Positions 13,201 through 22,789 are shown, counted from the first letter of the stretch. The stretch: 64,000 nt of DNA from Lytechinus pictus (GCF_037042905.1 NW_026974141.1:2240001-2304000); one strand, 5' to 3'. The notes: generated by a model not told the origin, from the sequence alone. A program made the numbers and translations.

Positions 13201-16200
13201 TCAAGCTACCCATAAACCCCTGCTGTAAGATAGGGGCTTGGGTACAATTTGCCCCTTCCACCCCCCCCCCCCAAAAAAAAAAACAGATAAATTAATGAAT
13301 GAGTGAGTGAGTAGGTGGACGGACAAACAAATTAATAAATCAATTATTTAATTATATAGAGGAATAAAATAAAATTCCCATAAAAAAAAAAGAGAAACAG
13401 AAGGGATGAGAAAAAGAAGAAAATGGAAAAAGATAAAATATTCTACCTGAGGTATATTATGTCAAAATCTATCAGAACTCTCTTTAATTTCATTTCATGA
13501 GGCAAAATTTTTGTTGTTCGCTAGCATTGGCCCTTACAACATGTTCTTGCTCCCTCAGAGTCTCTAGCTCATTACACCGTTCCCCTCTTCTAAATGAACT
13601 TTATTGGCTACCTGTTTCTGATAGAATACATTTTCGAATACTTGTTCAAACCTATAAATCTCTGTCAACCACACTTCCTTCTTACATTCCTTCATTATTT
13701 CAGCAACAAAGATCTACATACTCTCTTTGTTCTGCAGCTGCTCCTTCCTATGTCATTCCAAAATCCAGAAAACTGGCCGGTTTCAACTCTTTTCAATCTC
13801 TTTCCCCCCGTCTTTGGAACAAATTCCCTCCATCTCTCCGAAACCTCTCTTCTCTTGACCTCTTCAAAAAACATATCAAAACACACTAATATAACCATAA
13901 ACCTTAACTTGTAATATGCCATCAACAGTGTTTTGTATCCTCTGGAAAAAGCGCTAAATAAATCCAATTATTATAATTACTATTAACCCGTGTTTAGTGT
14001 AGTAGGTTTCACGGTACACCATGTATCTTTCTTGGGCAAGTGTTGGTCCTGAAAAAGACCACCCAATCTCGACGTTTCGACAAGTGTGTTCTTGCCGTCC
14101 TCAGGAGAATGAGCAAAGTTTGTAAAAGCAGGCCTTATATACTCTTGTCGAAGTGCCGTATGCACGGTACCTTACAGGATTGGCTAGATAAGTCACATGA
14201 CATCCACATATGCGGACGTGGGTGACAAGGCACTTTGACAGAGTATATAAGGCCTGCTTTTACAAACTTTGCTCATTCTCCTGAGGACGACAAGAACACA
14301 CTTGTCGAAACGTCGAGATTGGGTGGTTCTTTTCAGGACCAACACTCGTCCAAGAAAGATACGTGGTGTACCGTAAAACCTACTACACTATTCTTCTTCG
14401 CCATGGAAACCTTCAGAAGTTGTAACCCGTGTTTGTTATTATTTTTATGTATCCAGTCTCCAGTCAAACATGCTCAACCAAGCCAGGCTCAAAGTCCTGA
14501 AATGCAGAGAAGACCATGTGCAGGCAGCTCTGGATGAAGCCCAGGAAAGGCTTACAGAACTCACCAAGAACAAGGCCAAGTATAGGCAGGTTCTGCAAGG
14601 CTTGATCACACAAGGTCTCTTTCAGCTCCTGGAACCCAACGTCGTCGTCCGATGCAAAGAATGTGATGTCAGCGCTTGTAAGGTAAGTGACTGCCAAGGA
14701 AAAATGACATGGGGGCTCGGGACGATTTTGCCCCCAAAATGATCAAAAGAGCCGGGGGGGGTTCACAAAGATTTAAATATTGTATTACTTAGAGTCGCAC
14801 TTAAATGCCTACATGCACATGATTTGTAATGTGCAGTTTGAAACCAATTTGGCCTTTACTCCAAAATAAATGCTTGCAATTATTTTTGAAAAAATGATAT
14901 TAGTATTCTTAGACATTGTGAACCTCAAATAAAAACATTATTTTCATTTATATTTTATGAAATGAAAAAATGCATTTTATTACAAAATTGGATTGTAGAA
15001 AATTTGTTAGATGTGCAGTGGCCTGGTGTACTAAAGTTTTTGCAGATATTCTGCATTTACCTGTAAAAAAAGCATCTCCCTCCCTTTCTCTTTTTTCTAG
15101 GAGTGTGTACCCGATGCAGTAAAGGCTTACAGGGAAGCCAGTAAGAAAGAATGCAATGTCGTCATTGATCCAGAGAACTTCTTGTCCCCTGAACTGTAAG
15201 TAATATTCCTATGAAGTAGTATGATCCACCATATATGGGTAAATTGCCAACTCGTCCACTCACTACATGGTCTACTTTCATTTAGTCTAATGCCATTCCA
15301 TCCATCAACATTTCGTCTAACAACCATTTGGTTCAATATCCATTTGGTCCAATCATCACTTTGTCTAATCACCATTTCGTCTGATAACCAGTTGGTCTGA
15401 TATCCATTTAATTTTCATTCATTTTGCCCCATTAACACTTAGTCCAATTAGACATAATGGTATATGGACTAAATGGCTATTGGACCAACTAACTGGTTAT
15501 TAGACGAGTTGGCGATTGGATGAATTGGCATTAGACAAATTGGAAATAAATCCATTTTTGCCCATGCTTCAATTTCAATTCTAGAATTGTCTTTTTGCAA
15601 ATTTCATTCCGCACTGTTGATCTCATTGTCAGCTCAGGGACGCATAACACAAAGCTTCGCAATGAATAGCAAAATATGAAAGAACTCTTTTGATTGGTTC
15701 CTAGTCGGCACTTTGAACCAAATGCACATGAACCATTGATCTTGATTGGTCAATCGATTTTAGCAATCGATCACTGATTTTTGTGTTACGGACCCCTGGG
15801 GCCTGTTTCATGGAGTTACAACTTTGGTAACCACCATTATTGTAGTTACCATCAAAACCTTGACAGTGATTGGCTGCAAAGCCCCGTTACCATGGTAAAT
15901 GTAGTTATAGATATTTGATTACATGTATTTTTTTGTTTTACTTCGTTTCAATTTGACTCCAAATGATTGCATGTTTTGTAAAATTTCCATTTGAATAACC
16001 TGAAAGACATCATGTTACATAAAATGGAAAGAAAGTATTTTGCAAACATAAGGTGTGGGTAGGATTAGGAAATGCTGAAGTTGTAGTGTTGGACAAACTG
16101 TGATACGACTGATAATGATGCAACAGACCAACAGCATTCTCTCACAATGAAATAAGTAATTGCGAATCACTCATTGTTCCTATCTCTGTGTTACATAGGA

Positions 16201-17778
16201 GTGGTGGTATAGAGCTATATACACCCAGCGGTACTATCAAAGTTGAAAACACCCTTGAGAAGAGACTAGCACTTACTAGTAATCAGGTAAGTTGACCCTA
16301 TTTTTTTTTTGGATCATGTTTTGTGGATTTTGAAACGTCCTATCTACAATCCAGGTTTGCAACATAAAAGTAACACTCTTGGCAAAATTTGTAATTTCTA
16401 ATTGAAATTGCTGTTGCATAATGTTCATTTAATCATTAATGTTTATGTCACAGATCATGAATATGATATTAGGAAAGCTCTCATTTACACATTTAGGAAT
16501 CTAAAATAACTTTGAGGACATGTTTTACATACATGATGCTGCATACTGGGCAGTGCTGTTAGCCACAATACAATGGAACACGAGGGCCATGGGAATTCTT
16601 TAAAGGGGGAGCGAACTGTGTTTTCTCTCATTGACTGTGTATTTTAATTGGCTAGTCTTAAAATATACCAATTGAGATTAGTAATACAGAGACTAAATAA
16701 GTCTATGATTTTATTTGTGTTGAGAAAATAAAAATGTTTTTGAGAGGAAAGGTACACGTTTTGCTTCTTTATAACATTAATTTTGATATGAATGTGTTGA
16801 GCTCCGAATCAGTGTTATCATTCAAGTGTGCCTGTGTCACAAGACTACACTGCTCAGAATATTGCATTATGGGCCATGAACCTGGCCAGATATGAGGACT
16901 TGAGGTTGGGCTATTAAAGAGAAATGCCAGTAGTTGCAGTAAACACTGATTTCATGAGAAAGTCTGTAAACCAGGCTTAATTGTCAGTATATCATCGAGG
17001 ATCTAGATCTGGTACAGTTACATAAACTGAACTTTGTGAAATCTTGAAATCTACGCTGAAAAATGTTCACACTGAAGATCACCAACACAGATAAGCGCAC
17101 GTGGGACAGTGTATTATTATTGCCTTGAATGTCGGCCCGACGCTTGACCCGAATCGTGTGCTTATTTGCTGATTTCTCAGCATTTACACAATTTCTTCCA
17201 GAATTCTTTGGCACATATGTTTTATTTATACAAACAGACACTTTGGTGGTCATTTCATTGGATTCTGTACGAACTCATTTTGATATTGTTTCCACAACTG
17301 GCATTTACCTTTAAGGTTGCCGGTTCATTTGCCCCTTTAAATACACTCCTATGTGCATTTGTATATTTGTATTTGTGTGGGCATCAAGGTGCAGTGGTTA
17401 AGACTCTCGTCTTTCAATCTGAGGGACTTGGGTTCCATTCCCAGCCATGGCGTGTTTTCCTTCAGCAAGAAATTCACCTCCTTTGTGCTGCACTCAACCC
17501 ACGTGAGGTAAATGGGTACTGGCAGGGAGTAATTCCTCAAAAAAGCTGTGAGCACCGGACTTGTTGGACTAGCTTAGGCGGTGTAATATAGAAGCGCCTT
17601 GAGCACCTAACAAGGTGGATATATGCGCTATATAAATCCTATATAATCTTTATTATATCCCTGGCCCGTCTCGGGTATTATATGATGTTTTTGTTTATTT
17701 TTATTATCTTTACAGATGCTCCCCGAGATAAGGAACAAACTCTTTGGTGCAAACATCAACAGAAAATTCTTAGATTAA
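509..17778 (+). CDS. ATP6V1E: V-type proton ATPase subunit E, complete 7-exon gene
   Basis: Subunit E pairs with subunit G to form the peripheral stalks (stators) of the V1 sector of the vacuolar H+-ATPase, which acidifies lysosomes, endosomes and secretory vesicles. Seven exons join in frame: 509-541, 9756-9821, 11430-11539, 14457-14682, 15101-15195, 16199-16286 and 17716-17778. They give 226 residues, the length I know for human ATP6V1E1. Residues 1 to about 110 are charged and heptad-like, as expected for the long stalk helix, with '[16 protein letters not shown]' near the start. The rest is the globular C-terminal domain, ending in the family hallmark [11 protein letters not shown]. All introns are GT-AG. 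The start is the first ATG, with G at +4. Intron 1 alone is 9.2 kb and full of satellite. The carrier gene downstream converges on this one. Identity is near certain; the paralog (E1 or E2) does not apply outside vertebrates. Confidence 0.98.
542..1494 (+). other. Intron 1, left flank of the satellite
   Basis: Bases 620-790 are strikingly GC- and CpG-rich compared with everything around. From 790 to 905 the phrase CTGGCATAAT recurs four times. From 955 to 1045 there are repeats of AAATCGGATCG-like words. From 1045 to 1494 are partial motifs (AGGTGCTAGCGATTTA and others) that reappear inverted at the right flank. The open frame at 586-843 is repeat-derived in my view. Confidence 0.5.
1498..6915. 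repeat. Satellite array, 110-bp monomers in 1,208-bp higher-order repeats
   Basis: About 49 head-to-tail monomers of 110 bp, each with GTTCACGGCGG, CATC or GGTC CGCTATCACCACGAGGTTG (two monomer classes, GGCATCC and GGGGTCC), and ACGCAATAAGCTCCGTC. A rare monomer reading TTTATGGCGGGG marks the start of a block at about 2595, 3804, 5011 and 6219, a spacing of 1,208 bp (eleven monomers, one 2 bases short). A short variant CGATCTTAAAG recurs at the same spacing. Both strands contain repeated short open frames; these are by-products of the monomer and are not genes. The array lies wholly inside intron 1 of ATP6V1E. Confidence 0.97.
6916..7620 (+). other. Right flank of the satellite in intron 1
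   Basis: Holds AATCGG-rich words (7060-7160), GAGGTGCTAGCTATTTA on the minus strand (6995-7018), long T runs (7227-7256, 7307-7319), several GGCATAATT words like those on the left flank, and a G run at 7515-7528. No gene is visible. Confidence 0.5.
7621..8747 (+). other. Intron 1, purine-rich single-copy-looking DNA
   Basis: A- and G-rich on the + strand (especially 7960-8180 and 8390-8560). The open frames on the - strand here are runs of F, L, S and Y from that bias and are not credible genes. I see nothing else. Confidence 0.5.
8749..9342. mobile_element. Long-TIR palindromic MITE-like element
   Basis: The left end AAAGGAGAATGAAACC and about 200 bases inward are repeated, inverted and diverged, at the right end (GGTTTCATTCCCCTTT). 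Shared inner words include ATGAGCATTTGAATATTG, GGAGGATCTCC and GACATCACACAT. Two related copies occur at 42438-43030 and 43191-43783, so this is an interspersed family. No transposase is present. Confidence 0.85.
9463..9690 (+). mobile_element. tRNA-derived SINE, 5'-truncated copy
   Basis: Begins just before CCCAGCCATGGCG, so the tRNA-like head is missing. The body (CCTTCAGCAAGAAATTTATC, TGTGCTGCACTCAACCCAGG, GGTGAATGGGTACC) matches the SINEs at 17376 and 26453. An ATT-rich tail follows. Intron 1, about 65 bases before the exon 2 acceptor tract. Confidence 0.8.
9756..9821 (+). CDS. ATP6V1E: ATP6V1E exon 2 (residues 12-33)
   Basis: A T-rich tract plus ATAG gives the acceptor; the exon is 22 whole codons and ends AAG|GTTAGT. 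It encodes the conserved start of the stalk helix, [20 protein letters not shown] and on to AK. Confidence 0.97.
9822..11429 (+). other. ATP6V1E intron 2, simple repeats
   Basis: AAT/ATT microsatellites at about 10040-10110 and 10565-10665, C and A homopolymers (9867-9879, 10540-10560), and a CT-rich tract at 10840-11035. No gene or TIR element recognised. Confidence 0.6.
11430..11539 (+). CDS. ATP6V1E: ATP6V1E exon 3 (residues 34-70, phase 2 end)
   Basis: Acceptor TTAACAG, donor AT|GTGAGC. Encodes the coiled-coil stretch from [17 protein letters not shown] to KKI; the final Ile codon is completed by exon 4. Charged heptads agree with the E-G stalk helix. Confidence 0.97.
11696..12012. mobile_element. 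MITE-like element, TIR TAGAGTACCGAAGTG
   Basis: A 15-base perfect terminal inverted repeat (TAGAGTACCGAAGTG / CACTTCGGTACTCTA) with more inverted matches inside (TTTATACCATATTTTGGTAG against CTACCAAATTATGGTATAAA). 317 bp, intron 3. Confidence 0.8.
12113..12232. mobile_element. Short palindromic element ending GGGCCCGTAA
   Basis: GGGCCCGTAAC at the left and TTACGGGCCC at the right, with inner GACCAATCAAGA / ACCAATCAGAATTGTT motifs of the kind that recur in other small elements of this window. 120 bp. Confidence 0.6.
12647..12957. mobile_element. MITE-like element, about 60-bp TIR
   Basis: Left end GGCCCGTATTCTGAAGTCGG, with TTTAAAGTTGTGGTTTAAGT inside; the right end is the inverse. A diverged copy lies at 22790-23100 with the same ends and the shared inner phrase GGCTATCCATA. 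Confidence 0.85.
13490..13985 (+). pseudogene. LINE (CR1/L2-like) ORF2 C-terminal fragment and 3' tail
   Basis: The frame 13497-13889 reads [20 protein letters not shown], then [35 protein letters not shown] and [12 protein letters not shown] before a stop. This is the usual C-terminal tail of non-LTR retrotransposon reverse transcriptases (L-WLPV-RI-FK-L..., LWN-LP, F---LK). The 3' end is GCGCTAAATAAATCC with ATTATT-type repeats, as in CR1/L2 families. The copy is 5'-truncated and inert. It lies in sense orientation in intron 3. Confidence 0.85.
13996..14422. mobile_element. Foldback insertion, Penelope-like element remnant, with 12-bp target-site duplication
   Basis: Two inverted arms of about 170 bp (13996-14160 and 14225-14395) share TACACCATGTATCTTTCTTG-like and CAAGTGTGTTCTTG, CTCATTCTCCTGAGGA and GGCCTTATATACTC phrases. 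The insertion is bounded by the 12-base direct repeat TAACCCGTGTTT at 13984-13995 and 14423-14434. The right side carries about 30 extra bases after its arm. The CCTGAGGA ... TTGTCGAAACGTCG arrangement resembles the pseudo-LTRs of Penelope-like retroelements. No reverse transcriptase or GIY-YIG domain remains, so the class is an inference. Confidence 0.65.
14457..14682 (+). CDS. ATP6V1E: ATP6V1E exon 4 (residues 70-145)
   Basis: The largest exon, 226 nt. Acceptor ATCCAG, donor AAG|GTAAGT, phase 0 at its end. It carries the conserved QARLKVL motif and runs into the C-terminal domain ([19 protein letters not shown]). A Penelope-like foldback insertion ends only about 22-34 bases before the acceptor, so the branch point and polypyrimidine tract lie in a very short space or in inserted DNA. 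Confidence 0.97.
14775..15060. mobile_element. Partial copy of the 39778-40188 element family
   Basis: TTTGAAACCAATTTGGCCTT, TACTCCAAAATAAATG, ATATTAGTATTCTTAGA and CCTCAAATAAAAACATT match phrases within 39998-40130. The ends are not clear here. It fills most of intron 4 just before exon 5. Confidence 0.6.
15101..15195 (+). CDS. ATP6V1E: ATP6V1E exon 5 (residues 146-177)
   Basis: Pyrimidine-rich acceptor TTTTTTCTAG, donor CT|GTAAGT. Encodes [17 protein letters not shown] and on to LSPEL, within the globular C-terminal domain. Confidence 0.97.
15220..15550. repeat. Degenerate short repeats of TTTCGTCTAATNACCA type, with inverted half
   Basis: At least ten imperfect units such as ATTTCGTCTAACAACCA, ATTTGGTCCAATCATCA and ATTTCGTCTGATAACCA run to about 15420. 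After 15450 the complement appears (GACTAAATGGCTATTGG, ACTGGTTATTAGACGAG), making a loose hairpin. Intron 5. Confidence 0.7.
15640..15910. mobile_element. Two abutting small inverted-repeat elements
   Basis: CGCATAACACAAAGC (about 15640) opposes TTTTTGTGTTACGGACC (about 15778), with ATTGGTTCCTAGTC inside. Directly beside it, GGGGCCTGTTTCATGGAGTT opens a second unit containing GATTGGCTGCAAAGCC and ending near TTACCATGGTAA. Ends are approximate. Confidence 0.45.
16199..16286 (+). CDS. ATP6V1E: ATP6V1E exon 6 (residues 177-206)
   Basis: Acceptor TTACATAG, donor CAG|GTAAGT. Encodes [20 protein letters not shown] and the following KRLALTSNQ; the GGxExY and NTLExRL patterns are conserved in the family. 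Confidence 0.97.
16287..17375 (+). other. ATP6V1E intron 6, first part, nothing recognised
   Basis: No gene, clear TIR element or tandem repeat is visible. Short opposing frames at about 16984-17314 have no recognisable protein features. Confidence 0.4.
17376..17660 (+). mobile_element. tRNA-derived SINE, full-length-like copy
   Basis: A-box-like GGTGCAGTGGTTA (about 17388-17400) and B-box GGGTTCCATTCCC (17430-17442) form a tRNA-type polymerase III promoter head. The body CCTTCAGCAAGAAATTC / GTGCTGCACTCAACCC follows, and the tail is GCGCTATATAAATCCT with TATTAT. It lies 50 bases before exon 7. It is a SINE, not a tRNA gene. Confidence 0.85.
17716..17778 (+). CDS. ATP6V1E: ATP6V1E exon 7 (residues 207-226 and stop)
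   Basis: Acceptor TCTTTACAG; encodes [20 protein letters not shown] followed by TAA. The last 11 residues are the most conserved signature of subunit E. Confidence 0.98.
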   Translation: MLPEIRNKLFGANINRKFLD

Positions 17779-17895
17779 ATCTTCGAATCATCCTTCAAGT
17801 ATATTGCTATCAGTTCAGAAATTATATTATATATGGTAATCTATTCTTGTCTGTCTCTAAGTGTAGGTGGTAGGTTTAATGTCAGAAACTTCTTA

Positions 17896-18325
17896 GCCCA
17901 GATTCACAAAGGAGGTCAAACTCCATCCTGGTTTAAATTCCAACTAGGGTCTTAAACATGTCTGCCCTAAATACGTTCCAGGTATATTTCTAGTGCACCC
18001 ATGGGTAATAAACGTGTATCATGTTTGTTTGGTTACACGACATGCTCCTGCGACATTTGCTCCTGTCTTAATATCTCAGAGGGCATAGGGTTAGAGTTAG
18101 GATTGTAATAGAGTTTTTGGTTAGAATAGTGAAAAGATAAGGATTAGGGATTATTTAGTTTTTGGAGGTTAGGTTTGATATGGTTGGCTTAACATGTATA
18201 TTTTTGATCAGAGTAATTTTCGCCGGAGCAAATGTCATGGAACCGTTCATTTCAATGCACTAGAAATACCTTAGAAAGGGTTTGGAACCCCATCTATTGT
18301 CCAGACATCTCTTGTGAATCTGGGC
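17896..18325. mobile_element. MITE-like element, TIR GCCCAGATTCACAA
   Basis: Perfect 14-base terminal inverted repeat with a second inverted match inside: CTAGTGCACCCATGGG-like on the left and ATGCACTAGAAATACCTT on the right. About 430 bp, probably within the ATP6V1E 3' UTR or just past it. Confidence 0.7.
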
Positions 18326-18496
18326 CGTAATGTTAATGTTGGTCATACTGTGTTGAGAAGTAGTACCAAGTACTTTAAAATGTACAGTTTCTCTCATATG
18401 AGTTGGTTTTGGATACGAGTCAGTTTGCAAAGCGAACAGTTCAAGGCCACGTAATGCAGAGCATAGCGATTGATCATACATTTCATTTGCACAGCT

Positions 18497-18771
18497 GGGC
18501 CCCATCTTACAAAGAGTTACGATTGATCCGATCAATCTCAACTGTATGGAAATCCATCGGTGTCATATTTTTTTTTATACAGGAAATTTGCAAATATGTC
18601 CTTTGTACACAAAGGCGAACACACCAAAAATTGTCAAGAAAACAATGTTTAAGTATGCATCATTTATAGAAAAAAATTTGAACAAAAATGCATTTTAGAT
18701 GTGGGCATTGCTGGCTTATCATGGTTGGGGTTGATCAGATCAATCGCAACTCCTTGTTGTAAGACGGGGCC
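18497..18771. mobile_element. MITE-like element, TIR GGGCCCCATCTTACAA
   Basis: Left GGGCCCCATCTTACAAAGAG with GATCCGATCAATCTCAACT; right GATCAGATCAATCGCAACTC and TTGTAAGACGGGGCC as the inverse. About 275 bp. Confidence 0.8.
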
Positions 18772-20140
18772 ATAACTGATTGCATTGATGATTATGTGCA
18801 GTCAGTCACAAAAATCGGCCATACATGTATGGTCAACCACAGAGCTTCAAGACGTAGTCTAGAAGACTATCAACTCTTATATTTAGAACTGCTTATTGTC
18901 CCTTTGCCCAATGTTGGTTTTATAAAGCTGGATTTCTTGTTCTGGATTGAGTGTTTTCATTGTAAGAACCCAAGTTTTAAGCTTCACACTTAATGTGATG
19001 AAGGTTCTGCTTTCTTAAGTAGATCCCATTGATGGAGAAAATGGAAGAATCCATTGGTAGAATCGTAGCCAATTCATGGCTTGCCATAGGTATATTCCAG
19101 TCTTCATCTCTGAAAGCTCCTCCCCCCATAATGGGCAAAATGTTCATGCTGTGTGTATCACATTGTGTATGTCCAATGTATCAGTATTGGTATCAAAGGT
19201 ATGGTATTAAATAGAATTATATTATGTATAAAAAAATTGCAATAATAGTACTCTTTGTTTTAAATAGTGAATTTTGTACAAATGTGAACATCGTACATTA
19301 GAATCTAAATTATCAGTTATGTTATTCAACTGCTTAAGAAGAGCTAAATGCATTGTGACTGTGATAGTTGCCCTATAAAATGTAAGCAATAAGTCTGATT
19401 TCGGAGAGACTACAGACTGACTGTGGAGCAACCACCATGTTTGACTTCAGATATTTTCTAATTTTCAAGTATAACTTTGTGGCTGTGTTTCGTATGAATA
19501 ATCCCCATCCAAACGGTTACTCGTAAGAAAACTACAACTAAAGAGAAAGCCGAGTGCGTATCGACGGTGGTTTCTCCACAGCATCTGTTTGTAGTCTCGC
19601 CGTATCTTACATGTTACTTTATATTTAGTGTAACAGTAAAGACAATAGCTGCAGCCTCCGCCTGCATTATACATACTGTTATATGCTTTGACAGGATAAT
19701 TTATCACAGTATTATAATAATACAAAGCATAATAAAGATTTGTAAAAAAATTAACAATTAATTTGTTTTTACAAATCTGTGTTATGCTTTGTCTGAGTAG
19801 CTTCGGACTTTCTTAGGATCTGCATTTTGTTTATGAATGCAAGTCAGTGCTTCTTCAGTTATGTTACTGTAGCATAAATATGTACACTTTATAGGTAAAG
19901 CTGTGATCTACCCCTGGGTATTGGTTGTGTGAGGTTCAACATTGCATATTGTATAGACAATGGTACACGATCGTGCCAAAAACTTGTTCTGTGGATATAA
20001 TTATTTTTTCCTGTAAAGGTTATTGATAAATTATGGTGTTCAAATTTGTACAAGTTACATTCCTCATTAAATATATACAGTATATATATTATCTGATTTG
20101 TGTTATTATCTGATTATCAGTGTGTGTCTTTTAATTAATT

Positions 20141-20612
20141 TAAAGGACAAGTCCACCCCAACAAAAAGATGATTTTAATAGAAAGAGAAAAATCAAACAA
20201 GAATAACACTAAAAATTTCATCAAAATCGGATCTGAAATAAGAAAGTTATGACATTTTAAAGTTTTGCTAAATTTCACCAAACAGTTATATGCACATCAT
20301 GGTCAGTATGCAAATGAGGGGACCGATGACATCACCCACTCACTATTTCTTTTGTATTTTATTATATGAAATATTAAATATTTGAATTTTCTCCTCAATG
20401 TCATGTGAGCAAAGTTTCATACCTCCCTTAACATGTGGGATTTCATTGTTTTAACGTTTTGTGGTTCAAACAAGATGGTCATAATTGTCATATCCGTAAA
20501 AAATTAAATATTGTATAATTCAAACAATAAAAAACAGTCTTCAGCATTATTCTTGTTTGATTTTTATCTATTGATTCAAATCAACATTTTCTGGGGTGGA
20601 CTTGACCTTTAA
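20141..20612. mobile_element. MITE-like element, TIR AAAGGACAAGTCCACCCCA
   Basis: The left end AAAGGACAAGTCCACCCC is matched by GGGGTGGACTTGACCTTT at the right. Inner GAAAAATCAAACAAGAATAA opposes TTATTCTTGTTTGATTTTT. A relative lies at 62998-63507, sharing ATCAAAATCGGAT and the CACTCACTATTTCTTTTG phrase. Confidence 0.85.
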
Positions 20613-20829
20613 GTACCACTCCCCCTTTTTCTCATATAGATTTACTATCAGTCAGATTGTCTTTGAAAAGATTTCAAAACACACCTTTTCCCTCTTTCAA
20701 TTCAAAGGGAAAAATTAATGATCTGGGGCTACTTTTTGAGCTCACCAGTCAAAATTGTCTCTATTGTATTTTGGTTAACATTGGACCCTTTGGGAATTTC
20801 AGGGGTTCTTTCGTACTAGTTCTCCAGGT

Positions 20830-21085
20830 TATAAGCCCCAGTGTATCCCCCCCCCCCCCCGCTCGCTCTCTCTCTATATCTTTTGTGTTTGGATGGGATG
20901 CAGTTCCCAATGTTACATGTTTCTCATAAAATACATTTTGATCCCCCTTGCCTCTTTTTCTCTCTCCATCCCTCTGTCTAATTTTGGAATTCCTTTCGTC
21001 CTCTTCCTCTTTTCTGCTCTTCAATTCATTCCTTTTCTCAATTTAATTTCCACATTTCCTTTTGTATTCTCTCAATTGTTTTTTT
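20830..21085 (+). repeat. CT-rich low-complexity tract
   Basis: A C run followed by CTCTCTC and TTCCTCTT-type sequence. Open frames across it on both strands are low-complexity products. Confidence 0.6.
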
Positions 21086-21110
21086 CTCCACCTGTGATAT
21101 CTCAATCCCA

Positions 21111-21677
21111 GGGGGGGGGCACTTACATTGACGAGTGGATACCATGCGCGACCAAAAAACGTGTAAAAAGGATGTCTTTTTCAAGATAGGGCACGTTACG
21201 TATGTAACGTAATAAATGTGTCAAAAACACTAAAATTTTGCTAGGAAAGCTACATGTTTAGGGTCAAATTTGCAAGGGTATAAAAAACTAAGACTAAAAT
21301 GTTTATTAACGATGTACTTTTTGCCCCAAGAGTCAACACTACGTGTTTAGAGTACGATTTGCGCGAGGTGTGGGAGGTGGGGCTGTAGCAAAGGGCTGTA
21401 GGCCTACTAAACCCAATGATATAGGTAAAGGTAAAACCGACGTCCGTGACATAACAATGGTTGAATATCACTGTAGATCTACTTGTTTAGGGGTTCAATT
21501 CAGGGAATACTTGCCATAGAATTGTTTTTTTTCCAATACTTGTTAAGGGTAGGGTTTCACACGCCAATTCTTGTCAAGGGGTGCATTTTCAGAATATGGA
21601 AAATACTTGTTTAGGGTGCTTTTCGAGACCCCCTGGTCGCGCAGGGTATCCACTCGTCAATAGAAGTGCCCCCCCCC
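21111..21677. mobile_element. TIR element with G/C-run ends
   Basis: Left GGGGGGGCACTTACATTGAC / GAGTGGATACCATGCGCGACCA; right TGGTCGCGCAGGGTATCCACTC / GTCAATAGAAGTGCCCCCCC. The terminal inverted repeat is over 40 bases with a few changes. Inside, forms of ACTTGTTTAGGGT recur five or more times. No coding capacity. Confidence 0.85.
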
Positions 21678-21853
21678 TCCCCCCCCCCCCCACCCCCAGG
21701 ATCTCAATCACCCTGTACATCATACATGCAAGAAGACCTAAGCCACTCAAGTTTTTTCACTTATCCTTGTCCTATCAAAGGCCTGCACCTCGTCAATTTT
21801 TGCCAATCATGACTGCCATTTTTTTTTCTTCTGGTATTTCATCATATCACACA

Positions 21854-22082
21854 CACTTAAAATGTTGGGCAACATACTGTCCACTGTGTTGAGTAACGTA
21901 TTTTGGTAAAAAAAATTATATATTCTGGGCAATTATTATCCAATTGAGCAGATTTAGTAACCAATTATTAGTTTTTATAACCCACTTTGGACAGATTTTA
22001 ACCAATAGTTGTAGTGTGGACAGTATGTTGCCCAGGGTTGGTTTAAAAGTTGGGCACTTTTTACCCAAATATTTTAAGAGTG
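21854..22082. mobile_element. MITE-like element, TIR CACTTAAAATGTTGGGCA
   Basis: CACTTAAAATGTTGGGCAAC with ATACTGTCCA at the left; TGGACAGTATGTTGCCCAGG and then TTGGGCACTTTTTACCC, ATTTTAAGAGTG at the right. About 229 bp. Confidence 0.75.
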
Positions 22083-22094
22083 CATTGGTTCATG

Positions 22095-22395
22095 GAGTGC
22101 CCCACCCCCCCCCCCTTTGCTCTTTCTCCTTACTCCCCTTTAATTTTTTTCCCTCCTCCCTCTCCCCCTAATTTTCTTTTCCTCTCTATTCAACTCCTTT
22201 TCTCTGTCTTTCTCTCTTCATCTCCCCCCCCCCTCTTTTTTTTTCATCTCTTGCTTTCTCTCTCTCTTTTTCCCTCTTTCTCCCTCTACCACTCGCCCTC
22301 TCTCATGCTTTTTTCCTTTGTTCATCTCAACTTTTCATTTTCTTTTCAGCCCCCACCCCATTTTCTTACCCCCCCCCCCCTCTTTTCATTCTGAT
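22095..22395 (+). repeat. CT-rich polypyrimidine tract
   Basis: About 300 bases that are nearly all C and T, with several C runs. The proline, serine, phenylalanine and leucine open frames are artefacts of this composition. Confidence 0.75.
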
Positions 22396-22789
22396 CTTGC
22401 AAACCTTGATTCACACAGAAGCTAAATAATGCAGAAAAGAAAGTTAAACAAAATATCATTTGATAATTTTTATTATATTATTTTTTCCTCAAAAAATACC
22501 AATTACATCACAACCTCTTCCTTTTATTCTATTTCAATAAAACATGCAAACATGTTAATCCTTTTGTCATTACTGGAGCATTTAACGAGCCACAAACGAA
22601 AAAGGGGAAAAAGGGTCAATATATAGTACTTTTACAACCCCATACATTACTTAAATATCACGTAACATTACATGTACATATCATAGATACACTGTATATT
22701 TTGGGAAAAAATCATATAAACTGAGAAAACACTGGAGCATAGCTCCTCAATTGTAGGCCTCCAAACAAGAACGTCAACATAAATTCCAT

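Larger units (their letters stand above)
17779..19760 (+). other. ATP6V1E 3' UTR and downstream DNA, candidate polyA signal
   Basis: No coding sequence. An AATAAA at 19731-19736 followed by an A-rich stretch is a possible cleavage signal, which would make a 3' UTR of about 2 kb that contains two MITE-like elements (17896-18325, 18497-18771). Earlier weak variants also exist, so the true end is open. Confidence 0.4.

Noticed and set aside
14464-14697. 77-codon frame on -, opposite ATP6V1E exon 4
   Set aside because: Shadow of the conserved coding strand; no known protein likeness.
17166-17591. 141-codon open frame on +
   Set aside because: Its second half is SINE sequence and it overlaps no splice-consistent exon.
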